NCBI RefSeq assembly: GCF_024733555.1
Contig: NZ_JANIOF010000001.1
Coordinates: 1,264,856-1,328,855 of the forward strand
Origin: Paenibacillus sp. SC116
Lineage (GTDB): Bacteria; Bacillota; Bacilli; Paenibacillales; Paenibacillaceae
DNA length: 64,000 nucleotides
Direction: 5' to 3'
The position numbers and the translations under genes are program-made. How positions within the stretch are numbered: the first letter of the stretch is position 1; each line of letters opens with the position of its first letter. The notes below the pieces were generated by a model. That model ran no database searches and was not told the origin of the DNA. It saw only the letters and a program-made list of their open reading frames with translations. This document shows, piece by piece, positions 44,684 through 57,289 of this stretch.

Positions 44684-45691
44684 TTATTGCAATGCCTTCA
44701 GCAAATGCTGGAGATTGCGTTCCATTAGTGTCAAATAATTATCTCCTGCTGCTTCCTGCTCTTTTGTTAATCCTTCTAGCGGGTTCAGCACAAGTGTCTC
44801 TACATTTGCCTCACTAGCCAGCGTCTTCGCCAATGTATCCGATACAAGCTCCTCAAAGAAAATGTATTTGATCTGTTTCTCTTCAACGAGCTTTGTCAAT
44901 CGTAAAATATCTTGCGCACGCGGTTCAGCGTTAGGCGCGATTCCCATAATCGCATGCTGATGGATATCATAATCACGAGCTAAGTATCCAAATGCATGGT
45001 GTGAAACAATAATATCTTTTTTAGTTGTTTGTTTGATGGATTCCGAATATTGCTTATCCAGTGCAACAAGCTTATCATGAAGTTGTTTATGACGTTCTTC
45101 ATAGTAGACTTTATTGCTGCTGTCAGCATCAATTAGTGCTTGTTTCACATTTTCCGCCATTACGATTGCCGACTTAGGACTCACCCATGTATGAGGATCA
45201 ATTCCACCTTCATGACTATGTCCTTCCTCATTTTCTTGATGATGCTCTGATGCTTCATTGTGTCCTTGTCCATTGTCATGCTCATGACCATGTCCAGACT
45301 CTTCCTCAGCATTAGTCCCCTCGATTAACGAAATCCCTTTGCTTGCTTCAATTAGCTTCACCTTAGAATTGTTATCCAATCCATTTTTAAAATCGCCAAT
45401 CCAGCCTTCGAATCCAGCACCCTGATACAGCATAATTTGTGCTTGAGAAACGTTCTGAAGGTCTACACTCTTCGGTGTCCAATCATGAGGCTCAACACCA
45501 GATGGTATTAAGTTCATAACGTTAACATGCTCTCCGCCGATCTCTTTAGCCATATAATATAGAGGGTAGAAACTCGTAACTACATTCACTTTACCTTCCT
45601 CTATTTGTACGGTTGAAGAATTCCCGCAGGCAGTTGTCACTATAATGACAGCTCCCAGCAGTATCGACAACCACGTCTTGCTTTTTTTCAT
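44684..45691 (-). CDS. znuA: zinc-binding lipoprotein ZnuA
   Basis: 335 residues from ATG 45691 behind AGAGGAAG. Signal with lipobox TTAC (Cys near residue 22). Cluster 9 binding protein: His ligands in GVEPHDWTPK, ivsHHAFGYLARDY and others. A His/Glu-rich loop (about 131-165: ESGHGHEHD…HHQENEEGHSHEGGIDPHTW) is typical of zinc-specific members and helps capture zinc. Preceded by a Zur-type box. Confidence 0.93.
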   Translation of the reverse strand: MKKSKTWLSILLGAVIIVTTACGNSSTVQIEEGKVNVVTSFYPLYYMAKEIGGEHVNVMNLIPSGVEPHDWTPKSVDLQNVSQAQIMLYQGAGFEGWIGDFKNGLDNNSKVKLIEASKGISLIEGTNAEEESGHGHEHDNGQGHNEASEHHQENEEGHSHEGGIDPHTWVSPKSAIVMAENVKQALIDADSSNKVYYEERHKQLHDKLVALDKQYSESIKQTTKKDIIVSHHAFGYLARDYDIHQHAIMGIAPNAEPRAQDILRLTKLVEEKQIKYIFFEELVSDTLAKTLASEANVETLVLNPLEGLTKEQEAAGDNYLTLMERNLQHLLKALQ

Positions 45692-45769
45692 CTGAGCAAC
45701 TTCCTCTCTCCAAATCACCTGTTGAAATTTAATCTTAATAAAGGAGCAATGAAACTAGCTCACTCTTTT

Positions 45770-45784
45770 TCGTAATGATTACTA
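45770..45784. promoter_or_regulatory. Zur-type box upstream of znuA
   Basis: TCGTAAT G ATTACTA, a 7-1-7 inverted repeat close to the Fur/Zur consensus of Bacillus (TCGTAATNATTACGA). Its position 79-93 bases before znuA fits repression by the Zur protein encoded at 48795-49226. Confidence 0.7.
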
Positions 45785-45881
45785 TTAAGATTATAGACAC
45801 CTACCTACCATGTGTCAACCAAAATGATATCCAATTAAGCAGGATTGTTGCTTATGCATATCGTAGTATTCCCGTTAAAGT

Positions 45882-45936
45882 AAAATGGAAGAACCTCTGT
45901 CTTTCTTCGATTCGGAAGAGAAGACAGAGGTTCTGT
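45882..45936 (-). terminator. metG terminator
   Basis: AGAACCTCTGTCTT (45890-45903) and AAGACAGAGGTTCT (45921-45934), a 14-bp stem, with a broken T tract after it. Confidence 0.6.
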
Positions 45937-45960
45937 ATACATAGCTTGTTTCAATGTAAC

Positions 45961-48400
<2,440 letters not shown>

Positions 48401-48455
48401 TATAGCTTGAACAGCGTCCATCTGTCAATTCTCATACATCCATTTCTAAACTTCA

Positions 48456-48788
48456 TCAGCTCGAATTGGCTCCCGACTGGTTAGAACGACCTGAATCATT
48501 GAAAGGCCCAGATTCAACATTTCCTTCTGATTGTCGGGCTTTCTTATCTTCATGCTTAGGCGGCACAGGATCATAACCACCACGATGAAAAGGGTGACAA
48601 CAGGCTATTCGTTTCATTGCCAACCATGAGCCCTTCGCAGCACCATGAACATCGATTGCTTCCAACGCATATTGCGAACAAGTCGGATAGAATCGGCAGC
48701 TAGGCGGCTTCAATGGTGAAAGAAATCGACGATAGAAATGGATCGGTGCCTTTAGCGTAACCACAGTCCATGTCGCTGCTCGTTTCAT
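48456..48788 (-). CDS. yidD: membrane protein insertion factor YidD
   Basis: 110 residues. YidD signatures [32 protein letters not shown] and [17 protein letters not shown]. Small amphipathic membrane-associated protein that helps YidC. C-terminal ~30 residues are hydrophilic and variable. Confidence 0.93.
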   Translation of the reverse strand: MKRAATWTVVTLKAPIHFYRRFLSPLKPPSCRFYPTCSQYALEAIDVHGAAKGSWLAMKRIACCHPFHRGGYDPVPPKHEDKKARQSEGNVESGPFNDSGRSNQSGANSS

Positions 48789-48794
48789 CTCCTA

Positions 48795-49226
48795 TTACAC
48801 CTGCTCTTCCTTGTATTGACAAGTCTCACAATATCCAAACACCTCAAACTTGTGCTTTACAACTTGAAAGCGTTCAGGTACATCCGTTAATGCTGGCATC
48901 GGACAATAATGAATAGGATACGTCTTCTCACATTGCAAGCAAATCACATGATGATGATGGTGGCTTGCCGAGCAGTGTGCTCTGAATTTCATTCCATCCT
49001 CAAATATAACCTGTTCAAGTACGCCTAATTCATGCATCACACGCAAATTACGGTATACCGTATCAAAACTAAGGCCCGAATATTGCTGGCCCATATAGTC
49101 ATATACATCTTTCGGTGTCAAATAACCTTCCGTCTCAGCAAAGAGCCTAGCTAATGTGCGACGCTGCTCTGTAATTCGCAAACCTTGGCTCGACATCTCT
49201 TGCAGCATTTGCTCAGTCTTAAGCAT
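48795..49226 (-). CDS. zur: zinc uptake regulator Zur (Fur family)
   Basis: 143 residues. Winged-helix N-terminus (LSFDTVYRNLRVMHELGVLEQ), metal site CSASHHHHHVICLQCEKT with CPM, and the C-terminal structural zinc pair CETCQ. The sequence follows Zur more than Fur or PerR (HHHHHxICLxC…CPM…GYCxxC). Should repress znuACB via the box at 45770. Confidence 0.88.
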   Translation of the reverse strand: MLKTEQMLQEMSSQGLRITEQRRTLARLFAETEGYLTPKDVYDYMGQQYSGLSFDTVYRNLRVMHELGVLEQVIFEDGMKFRAHCSASHHHHHVICLQCEKTYPIHYCPMPALTDVPERFQVVKHKFEVFGYCETCQYKEEQV

Positions 49227-49275
49227 CTTCGTCCCCCCTATCTTTATAATGCGTTAAGGTTGACACCTTGTCAAA

Positions 49276-49308
49276 CAAGAAGAAAGCCGCTGCAATTTGC
49301 AGCGACTT
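49276..49308 (-). terminator. terminator of CuAO-N/PKD gene
   Basis: GCCGCTGCAA (49286-49295) and TTGCAGCGAC (49297-49306), followed on the minus strand by TTTCTTCTT. Confidence 0.7.
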
Positions 49309-49410
49309 CCTAAATAGAATTGATAGCAATAAAACATTTATAATGCCAAAAATTAAATTTGCTATTTATAATTGATTGTACTTTGCATCGTCAGTTGTTA
49401 GAACACATGC

Positions 49411-51687
49411 TTACGTACGCTTCGGCGGAAGCTGAGTCATAAATATATTCAGTGGCATATAACTTGCAGCAGCCGGTGTAAACCAAATCTCAACCTTCTC
49501 TTCACGATCCCCGGTACGGTAAATCGGTGTTGCTTCATCTTTGCTTTTCAAAATCCCGTTAATTGGTAACCCAATTTCCTGACCGTTAACTAGGATGGAA
49601 CCCGAGTACTGGCCACCGCGGGCGTTAACACCAATTAGTGTATTTGGCGCAACTCGCTCCAACACGATACGATACAACACACCATAATTACCTGCATTGT
49701 CCACATCTTTATTGGAAGTTGTATCCCAACCACCAATCTTTTTATCCGATTTGTTGTCTCCAATTACAATACGCGAAGATTGCTCTCCCACTAGATCGGA
49801 AACTGTCAGTGTACGGTCTGCATTGTTGAACGATCCACGAATGTGCGTACCATCTGACGGAAGTACCTGCAATTTAGGCAATTCTTTCCAAATATCCTTG
49901 CTTGCATCTAGCGCAATGATCTGATATTGCAAGTTGCTATCTCCTAAGAAATCAGCATACATCGTGAATACTTGCTGCGGCTTAATCGCTTTGTTGCTCA
50001 TCTCAGTCATTAATAGTGCAGACTGTTTAGGCTTCAACGTTTGCTCCGAGATAATACCATGCTCACGGAACGACTGGAAGTAGCGCTGCGCTGCTGCTTT
50101 ACCTGTCTGCTGTGGATGTAGACTTGGTCCCGCTGTACCAGCACGCTCTACTCGAACGACTGCATCTTCATCGGAAACATTCTTAACTACAACATACAGT
50201 TTGATGTCTGTAGACTTCGCATTTTTATGATGTAGTAGAATACGAGTTCCACCTGCAATATGGTCTTGATAAAGGATACCGTCTTGAACGATGGATTCCG
50301 GGCTATTGGAACGGTACAGTGTACGCTGGCCATGACGCAATTGCGGCAATAGTTCCTTCATTCCAAGAACAGTCGATCCATCTATTGGATAAACATGACC
50401 GACTTGCGTGTATACTTTATTGAACTCTTCAAATGTATATAATGTTTCATTCGTAACTGTAATAGACTTCGTAATTTCTGCCGACAAACCATGCTTGTCT
50501 GTCACTCTCAACGTTACTTGATGCTCTCCAGGAGTAAAGAACGCTTGCTTATTGTTCGTCCATTCTACCTTTTCAATGGCATCTTCATCGTCATAACTTT
50601 CATTCGAATATTCGATCAGTTCACCCATCTTATACTGACTCTTATTCGTCGAAAAGTCTACAACTGGCGGCATATTAGGCGGCTGTACGTTAATTGTAAC
50701 ACTGTACGGCTCACTCCATACTCCTTTTTCATCCAGCACACGAAGTGAAATCACGTATTGACCTGCCTCAGAATAGAAACTCTCTAGACCCGTCCACTCA
50801 TAATCAATAATTTGCAATCCACGCGGGTGGAAGGATTGATTCTCTACCACTACTTCTGTTTGGCCTGCAAAAACATGTTCAGGAGTTACTTTGAACTTAG
50901 CTACAGGTGCTGAAGACATTTGCACAATAATACGCTTAGTTTGTTGCTCCCACTCATACTTGATCTGCATAGCTTGAAGAGCAGACGTTAATGGGACCAT
51001 AAACGTATTGTTCTGCAAGTAGGAAGCACCGCTCATTTTAGTTGATTCGCCATTGATTCGATAAACATTAGAGTTAGCTTTATAGCGCAGCTCGCGATCT
51101 CCCTGCCTTATAATCGTTTCTTTTGTTGTATTATCGAAGTCTAGCTGAAAGCCAAAACGCTCTACCAAACCACGAACTGAAATGTAAGATACACCTTTTT
51201 TAACGGTAATAGGCTCTTTGGAATAATAGGTCACATTATTATGCACAATGACATTGCTGTTCGCCAAAATAACGAGCACATCTGATCCATAAATCGTCGT
51301 ATCTATATTATGTTCGACAGACTTTGGTTCCGTTGTGTTCGGATTTTCAATCGATGAACCATCCGTTGCATTAGGATCACCGTTTGCTCCTTCAGAAGGT
51401 TGACCTGTTTCTATAGATGTAGAACCATCGACATTAGGATCTACAGTTTCTCCATTCGTTGCCCCGCCTTCAGTCGTTCCATCGTTATTCAATTGCTCCG
51501 TACCATTCAAATCTTGTCCATCAATTGGTGGCTGGGAACCATCTACAGATTGCGGACCAAAAGTTTGAACTTGTGTAACATCATTCATTTCTCTCTGCTC
51601 TAATGCACTAGCTACCGGCAACACAGCAGCACATTGCAGCGCTACTAATGCCATAGCAACCGTGCGTTTCCATCTAAAATGACTCAT
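49411..51687 (-). CDS. large secreted CuAO-N/PKD surface protein
   Basis: 758 residues from ATG 51687 with GGAGCGAAGG. Signal peptide to about residue 28. A low-complexity Asn/Gly/Thr/Glu stretch (35-110), a copper-amine-oxidase N-terminal domain (ITVKKGVSYISVRGLVERFGFQLDFD and NTFMVPLTSALQAMQ) and PKD-like repeats (VDFSTNKSQYKMGELIEYSNESYDDEDAIEKVEW) lead to an unassigned C-terminal half. No LPXTG or S-layer motif. Probably a wall-bound or secreted envelope protein. Function unknown. Confidence 0.8.
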   Translation of the reverse strand: MSHFRWKRTVAMALVALQCAAVLPVASALEQREMNDVTQVQTFGPQSVDGSQPPIDGQDLNGTEQLNNDGTTEGGATNGETVDPNVDGSTSIETGQPSEGANGDPNATDGSSIENPNTTEPKSVEHNIDTTIYGSDVLVILANSNVIVHNNVTYYSKEPITVKKGVSYISVRGLVERFGFQLDFDNTTKETIIRQGDRELRYKANSNVYRINGESTKMSGASYLQNNTFMVPLTSALQAMQIKYEWEQQTKRIIVQMSSAPVAKFKVTPEHVFAGQTEVVVENQSFHPRGLQIIDYEWTGLESFYSEAGQYVISLRVLDEKGVWSEPYSVTINVQPPNMPPVVDFSTNKSQYKMGELIEYSNESYDDEDAIEKVEWTNNKQAFFTPGEHQVTLRVTDKHGLSAEITKSITVTNETLYTFEEFNKVYTQVGHVYPIDGSTVLGMKELLPQLRHGQRTLYRSNSPESIVQDGILYQDHIAGGTRILLHHKNAKSTDIKLYVVVKNVSDEDAVVRVERAGTAGPSLHPQQTGKAAAQRYFQSFREHGIISEQTLKPKQSALLMTEMSNKAIKPQQVFTMYADFLGDSNLQYQIIALDASKDIWKELPKLQVLPSDGTHIRGSFNNADRTLTVSDLVGEQSSRIVIGDNKSDKKIGGWDTTSNKDVDNAGNYGVLYRIVLERVAPNTLIGVNARGGQYSGSILVNGQEIGLPINGILKSKDEATPIYRTGDREEKVEIWFTPAAASYMPLNIFMTQLPPKRT

Positions 51688-51923
51688 TCCTTCGCTCCTA
51701 ACTCCTAAAGTATTCCTCGTCTGCACTCGTAACGTCGTTGGACCGATCCTCTTGTTCAAGGAGACATAGTAATAGACGTTACGATGAATAGAAAAGTTTC
51801 TATAAATATGCTCATTTGTCCAAAGACACATTCTACCTTTCTTGACAGAACAATGCCTTTTATTATACCTGAATCGTCCCTATTAACCTAGCACTATTTA
51901 ACACCTATGCAAAATAATCACAC

Positions 51924-51960
51924 AATAAAAGGCCCGCATCTTATACTTAATGCGGGCCTC
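51924..51960 (-). terminator. nagZ terminator
   Basis: GGCCCGCAT (51931-51939) and ATGCGGGCC (51950-51958), followed on the minus strand by TTTTATT. Confidence 0.8.
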
Positions 51961-51983
51961 AGCATTATGGCTGAAAAATTCGA

Positions 51984-53624
51984 CTAAGCTATCGGTTGTT
52001 TGCTATCGTTTAAACCAAATCCATAAGGATAATCAGCATTAATGGTAACAGGAAGTTTACCTTCGGCTTGTTTACGACCAACAAGTACTTCTGCTAATGC
52101 CGTCATCGAAGCAGGACGATTCTCGTAGCAACACAAGTACGTTTTCACAGCGTCAAACTGATTCAAATCATATGGATTACGAGTCGATGCCACAATAACC
52201 CGCTCGTGGTTATCAACTAGTTGCTTTACAATCTCGACTTGCCCTTCATGAAGCTGGGATACCGCATTATAAGTCATGATAACAATTTGCTCATAATCGG
52301 CAGCAAATTTGACTGTAGCAGCAACTTCATCGGCATCTGGGTACGTTCCAATTCGATATTCAGTAACATCTCCAATATACGGCTCCAATGCTGTGGCAGT
52401 CGTATACTTCTGTACAATTGGCTCATCAACTTCTGTACGCTCACGTACTTCCGGCCAAATAACCAACGTTTTCAATTCAGATTGAAGCGGCAACAGACCA
52501 TCATCTTTAACAAGTGTAATACTTTTTTCACAAATTTGCTCTACAACCGCCTTCGCATTTACTGTAGCAAATTGCGCAGCAAAATCAGCTGTTATTTCAG
52601 ATAATACGTCCATTTGACGATTCTGCTTCAATTTAAGGATACGTTCTACAGACGCGTCGATTTGGGCTTCCGAAATGCGGCCAGCACGAGCAGCAGCAAC
52701 AAGCGCTTCAATGGCAGCTGTCTGTTCTGCAAATCTATGGCTAATGAGTACAATGTCTGCACCCGCCTCAACAGACATAACTGCACCCTCAGCAACACCA
52801 TACACGTCAGAGATTGCTTTCATTTCCAAACAATCCGTTACAATGATACCTTGGAACTGCAGTCTATTGCGCAACAAGTCCGTTAGTACTCGGCGTGACA
52901 CAGTAGCAGGACGTTGTTCAGGTTCAAAAGCAGGGAACATCACATGTGCTGTCATAATAAGATCAACACCTGCTGAGATAGCTTGAACGAATGGAACAAG
53001 TTCTAAATTAGTCAATCGTTGTTCATCATGCGCCACAGATGCCAAGCCATAGTGGGTGTCTACTGCTGTATCTCCATGTCCTGGGAAATGCTTCGCTGTA
53101 GCAGATACATTCGCATCCTGAAGACCGCGAATCTGAGCATTTCCAAGCTGTGTAACCAAATCAGGGCGTTCACCATACGAACGAACCCCAATAACTGGAT
53201 TGTTTGCGTTGTTGTTGATATCCACACTTGGGGCAAAATTCATATTAATCCCCATCTTCAATAGCTCTTCTCCGCAAATACGTGCTGCATCGTATGCCAG
53301 CTGCGCATCGCGTGTTGCACCTACAGCCATATTTCCTGGGATCAATGTAACATCGTCCCAGTCTATACGGGCAACCATTCCACCTTCTTGATCGATACAA
53401 ACAAATAACGGAATATCTGTTTGCTTCTTAGATGTCAACTGAAGATCAAGCGATAGCTTGCAAGTTTGCTCTTTGTTCTCAAGATTCCGACGGAAATAAA
53501 TAATGCCACCGACATGATACTTTTCAATTAGCGTCGTGATGTTCTCATCAACGACATAACCATTAAAACCACACATAACCATCTGACCGATTTTCTGCTC
53601 CAGCGTTAGTTCATTAATATTCAT
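51984..53624 (-). CDS. nagZ: GH3 beta-N-acetylglucosaminidase NagZ
   Basis: 546 residues from ATG 53624 (MNINELTLEQKIGQMVMCGF). GH3 catalytic domain with KHFPGHGDTAVDTH (His/Asp general-acid pair of NagZ type) and nucleophile Asp in GIIVTDCLEMKAI; an extra C-terminal domain (about 350-546) as in Firmicute NagZ. No signal peptide is visible, so it should act in the cytosol on imported N-acetylglucosaminyl saccharides such as wall-recycling disaccharides or chitobiose. Last gene of the sugar locus. Confidence 0.88.
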   Translation of the reverse strand: MNINELTLEQKIGQMVMCGFNGYVVDENITTLIEKYHVGGIIYFRRNLENKEQTCKLSLDLQLTSKKQTDIPLFVCIDQEGGMVARIDWDDVTLIPGNMAVGATRDAQLAYDAARICGEELLKMGINMNFAPSVDINNNANNPVIGVRSYGERPDLVTQLGNAQIRGLQDANVSATAKHFPGHGDTAVDTHYGLASVAHDEQRLTNLELVPFVQAISAGVDLIMTAHVMFPAFEPEQRPATVSRRVLTDLLRNRLQFQGIIVTDCLEMKAISDVYGVAEGAVMSVEAGADIVLISHRFAEQTAAIEALVAAARAGRISEAQIDASVERILKLKQNRQMDVLSEITADFAAQFATVNAKAVVEQICEKSITLVKDDGLLPLQSELKTLVIWPEVRERTEVDEPIVQKYTTATALEPYIGDVTEYRIGTYPDADEVAATVKFAADYEQIVIMTYNAVSQLHEGQVEIVKQLVDNHERVIVASTRNPYDLNQFDAVKTYLCCYENRPASMTALAEVLVGRKQAEGKLPVTINADYPYGFGLNDSKQPIA

Positions 53625-53661
53625 AATGAATCCCATCCTTATGAAATAATATTTTTATAGT

Positions 53662-55269
53662 TTATACACTTGAACTCTTAGCTTCTTTCTCACGATATTC
53701 TGAAGGCGTCAACCCTGTATATTTCTGAAACACTCTGGAGAAATATCGACGTTCTGAATATCCGACCAAGCTGCCAATCTGGGTGATGTTCTTATCGGTC
53801 ATGAGCAACATGGATTTTGCTAATTCCATACGCTGTTTGGTTACATACTCAACAAAGGTCTCGCTATAATAATTTTTGAACAATAAACTAAAATAACTGC
53901 AGCTTATGCCCAAATAATCAGCAATCTCATCAATACCAATATCTGAACTTAAATTGCGTTGAATATAGTCTTTAGCAGCTATCATCATCAGCTCGCTAGA
54001 CTTTTTATTCATCGCATGTTCCTTCGTTTGTACAACAAGCTGAGAAATGACGACCATTAAATCTTTAACACTTACACAGTGCTGAAGTCTTTCCCATGCC
54101 TGCTCTTCTTCTTGCTTACTAAGCAGCTCTAGTTCACGCATTTCCCTCAACAGATGAATGATAACGTAGTGTAGGAACTTCTCAGCACGCACAATAGAAT
54201 GCTCTGACATTTGCAGAAGACTAGATTGAAGTGCCGCAAGGCCTTGTTCAATCTTCTTTTTATCGTTCTGCTTCATTCCTGATACCATTTCCTCTACTGG
54301 CTGCCACTGTGATACAGAAGCTACTTGTCGAGCGATGGAGCTCTCATCAACGGATACAAGTACTTCAATATCAGGATGTAAAAGCAGGACACGCTGGAGA
54401 CGCTTGAACGTACTCGACAAGCCCGTCATCGGTACAGGCCCAGAATCCCACGCAAGACTGACTGTAAACTTGATGTGATTGCGTACTGCATCTTGAATCA
54501 TTGATGCCCAATTCGCCACATCATGTTCTTCAATTTCGAAGCGATCTTTATAGAATTGGACCAGAATACACCATTCGCCTTCACGTGTTTGAAGTACAGC
54601 ATACTTAAGCCATTCATCACCTTGTAGCGCGTCTTGCAGGACATTGCGTACAGCAAAATTCCAAAGCCTGCGCTCATTATCACTCCAAGAAACCGTCTGC
54701 TGTGCGTATTGATCCAAGTCTACAAGCAACAGTGTATATACAAGCTGATCAGCCTGATCTTTATCATCTACAGTAAAATAACTAGGATGACCAGCAGAGA
54801 AGCCCATAATCACATCAAACATCATCTTCTCATAAGCAAGACTAATGACTTTGCCCCAACGACGCTCAGCCATTTTCTTCTCTATCTTGCGATTACGTAT
54901 AATATCTGCGACTTTACGTACTGTATTTTCCAATTCTTCGTAGTTAATAGGTTTTAAAATATAATCTCTTACACTGTGCTGAAGTGCTATACGAGCATAT
55001 TCAAACTCCTGATATCCGGTCAGCATGAGCACTTCTATTTCTCCGCCCAACTGCCTCACTTCCTTCAGGAATTCCATCCCGTCCATTACTGGCATACGTA
55101 TGTCACATAGAATCAAATCAGGCTCATGCTCTCGGACAAGGTTCAGCCCTTCTACTCCATTACGAGCAGTACCTACAATTTGAATTTGCATATCTTCCCA
55201 CGGGAGCACAATTTTCAAGTTGTTTAGGATTGGAACTTCATCGTCAATTAAAATAGCCTTCACAATCAT
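53662..55269 (-). CDS. YesN-type response regulator with AraC domain
   Basis: 535 residues. Receiver domain 1-125 with phospho-acceptor Asp in LILCDIRMPVMDG, a long middle region, and C-terminal double helix-turn-helix (YIQRNLSSDIGIDEIADYLGIS and KNITQIGSLVGYSERRYFSRVFQKYTGLTP). Pairs with the kinase gene just upstream (ATGA-type overlap 55266-55269). Likely activates the transporter genes. Confidence 0.9.
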   Translation of the reverse strand: MIVKAILIDDEVPILNNLKIVLPWEDMQIQIVGTARNGVEGLNLVREHEPDLILCDIRMPVMDGMEFLKEVRQLGGEIEVLMLTGYQEFEYARIALQHSVRDYILKPINYEELENTVRKVADIIRNRKIEKKMAERRWGKVISLAYEKMMFDVIMGFSAGHPSYFTVDDKDQADQLVYTLLLVDLDQYAQQTVSWSDNERRLWNFAVRNVLQDALQGDEWLKYAVLQTREGEWCILVQFYKDRFEIEEHDVANWASMIQDAVRNHIKFTVSLAWDSGPVPMTGLSSTFKRLQRVLLLHPDIEVLVSVDESSIARQVASVSQWQPVEEMVSGMKQNDKKKIEQGLAALQSSLLQMSEHSIVRAEKFLHYVIIHLLREMRELELLSKQEEEQAWERLQHCVSVKDLMVVISQLVVQTKEHAMNKKSSELMMIAAKDYIQRNLSSDIGIDEIADYLGISCSYFSLLFKNYYSETFVEYVTKQRMELAKSMLLMTDKNITQIGSLVGYSERRYFSRVFQKYTGLTPSEYREKEAKSSSV

Positions 55270-57185
55270 TTGTTCTCACCCTGCTCATATCTCGGTATAG
55301 TACATTGTATGATCGTTCCTTCATTAGGAGCCGAACAAATAAACAACCCATATTGACTACCATATTGGATGCGAATGCGATCAGCCACACTTCGTACGCC
55401 TAATCCACGACGCTCCATATTTAACGCTTTTTCTTCTTGTGGAATTAGCGATTTCGAATCATCGTTCTGCATATACTGGAATCGCATTAATTGTTTTGCG
55501 GGAATTCCTACCCCATTGTCTTCTACTTTCAATATTATTCTTCCATCCATCGAACATGCCGATATGCGAATCAAACCTGTATAAGAAATGCCATCAAATC
55601 CATGTTGAATGCAGTTCTCAACAAGTGGCTGCAGCGTTAATTTTTGAATCATACAGTGCATTAACTCCTCAGGCACATCGAACTCAAAATTAAATACATC
55701 CTCAAAGCGAAACTTTTGTATTTCCAAATAGCTCATCAAATACTCTAGTTCCTGACGAATTGTAATTTCTTCTTTGTCCTGAATGCTAATGCGCAATATA
55801 TTTCCCAACCTATGTACCATATGGCTAACTTTTCGGCCTTCATTCTGGATTGCCAGCACATTGATCGATTCCAATGTATTGAATAGAAAATGCGGCTTGA
55901 TTTGAGCTTGAAGTACGCGCATTTCAGCTTTATTTTTCTGCTGCTGCTCTTGCTTCACCTGGTCTAGCAAATCAGTTACCCTGTCAATTAGGCGATTGAA
56001 GCCACGTGATAACAAGCGAAGTTCATCTTGTCCTTCCTCATCTACACGCGCTTGCAAATCTCCATCCTCTACTCTTCGCATGAATCTCACCGTACGAACG
56101 ATATGCTTCGTAACCCGATTCATGAACAAAAATAGAAATAGAAGGGCTCCCAACACACAAATAAGCATAATGATCGATACCCATTTAATATATTCCGTCA
56201 TCTCATTGGATAAGGAATTCCAAGAGCGGACAGATACTAGATGCCAACCGTATTCTGGAATCTCATAAAATGAAAGTACACTATCCTGATCATTAAACTT
56301 GTCTTTGTAACTATGATAGCCTTCCTTCATCTCCATCGGCTTATCTAAATAATTAGGAAGTTTATTACCGTTCAATTTCTTTTCATTATCGAACAATATC
56401 AACCCATTCTCGTTAACGATGAAAAATCTAGAATTCCGCATTTGTTCCACATGATAAAAGTTATTGAAGAAGGTCTCTATATCCCAATCATTTACTTGAA
56501 CGATGAGGACACCTAAGTTTTTGAGCGTGTACAAATCCTTAACTACTTTAATTTGTGTAAACACTTGCTCAGATCCCGTAAGCTCAGGTATTTCATTTGG
56601 TCCAAGCCAAACAGGCGCCCCCTTACTATTCATAACCTCATCATAAATAGGGTGTTTGACAAACTCTTCGAAAGGCATCGTTTTAAAGTTTTCTTTGGCG
56701 AATATTGGGATAATGTCAGTATAACCTGATCCTGGATAATATGTATAGCCTTTTAGATTATACAAAAAGGCATAACTAATAGAAGGATGATTGAACAACA
56801 GCCGCCGAAATACCTGCTGTCGGTCATTCATCTCTAAATAGTCAATTCCTTTTAAGCCTGTCACCTTTATAGGCTGATGATCGTTGGCCTCTCCGTTTTC
56901 CTTTATATCCTCTTCTGCGCGAACCAAGTCTTGATCTTTCGCATTCGGAGATATTAGCGCCAGTTGAAATATGTTATTGGCTATACCGTTATCAATAATT
57001 TTTTCAACTTCCTTAAATACGGACTGGATGCTATGCCCCATCGCCTGCATAGAAAATTCAGTCTGCTCACTATACTTCTTCTCTATCATTTGAAACGTAA
57101 TTGTAAACGTTATCGTCCCCAATAAAAATAAAGGGATAATGATCAGAAGAACAAAGCCGCTAAACAATTTATAACGTAAGTTCAT
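55266..57185 (-). CDS. YesM-type sensor histidine kinase
   Basis: 639 residues from ATG 57185 (MNLRYKLFSGFVLLII). Two membrane segments (about 8-30 and 295-320) flank a large extracellular dCache-like sensor domain. Then HAMP, His box QAQIKPHFLFNTLESIN and HATPase with VENCIQHGF and GVGIPAKQ. Senses a sugar or binding-protein signal and phosphorylates the YesN-type partner. Confidence 0.9.
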   Translation of the reverse strand: MNLRYKLFSGFVLLIIIPLFLLGTITFTITFQMIEKKYSEQTEFSMQAMGHSIQSVFKEVEKIIDNGIANNIFQLALISPNAKDQDLVRAEEDIKENGEANDHQPIKVTGLKGIDYLEMNDRQQVFRRLLFNHPSISYAFLYNLKGYTYYPGSGYTDIIPIFAKENFKTMPFEEFVKHPIYDEVMNSKGAPVWLGPNEIPELTGSEQVFTQIKVVKDLYTLKNLGVLIVQVNDWDIETFFNNFYHVEQMRNSRFFIVNENGLILFDNEKKLNGNKLPNYLDKPMEMKEGYHSYKDKFNDQDSVLSFYEIPEYGWHLVSVRSWNSLSNEMTEYIKWVSIIMLICVLGALLFLFLFMNRVTKHIVRTVRFMRRVEDGDLQARVDEEGQDELRLLSRGFNRLIDRVTDLLDQVKQEQQQKNKAEMRVLQAQIKPHFLFNTLESINVLAIQNEGRKVSHMVHRLGNILRISIQDKEEITIRQELEYLMSYLEIQKFRFEDVFNFEFDVPEELMHCMIQKLTLQPLVENCIQHGFDGISYTGLIRISACSMDGRIILKVEDNGVGIPAKQLMRFQYMQNDDSKSLIPQEEKALNMERRGLGVRSVADRIRIQYGSQYGLFICSAPNEGTIIQCTIPRYEQGENK

Positions 57186-57289
57186 TCTTCTCACTACCCC
57201 TTTAGTCTCTATTATGTGGCGAACCTTTTCCAGTTTACCACGCCATAGAGAACAATTCACTTGTATTATTCGATTATTTTCAACTTTTT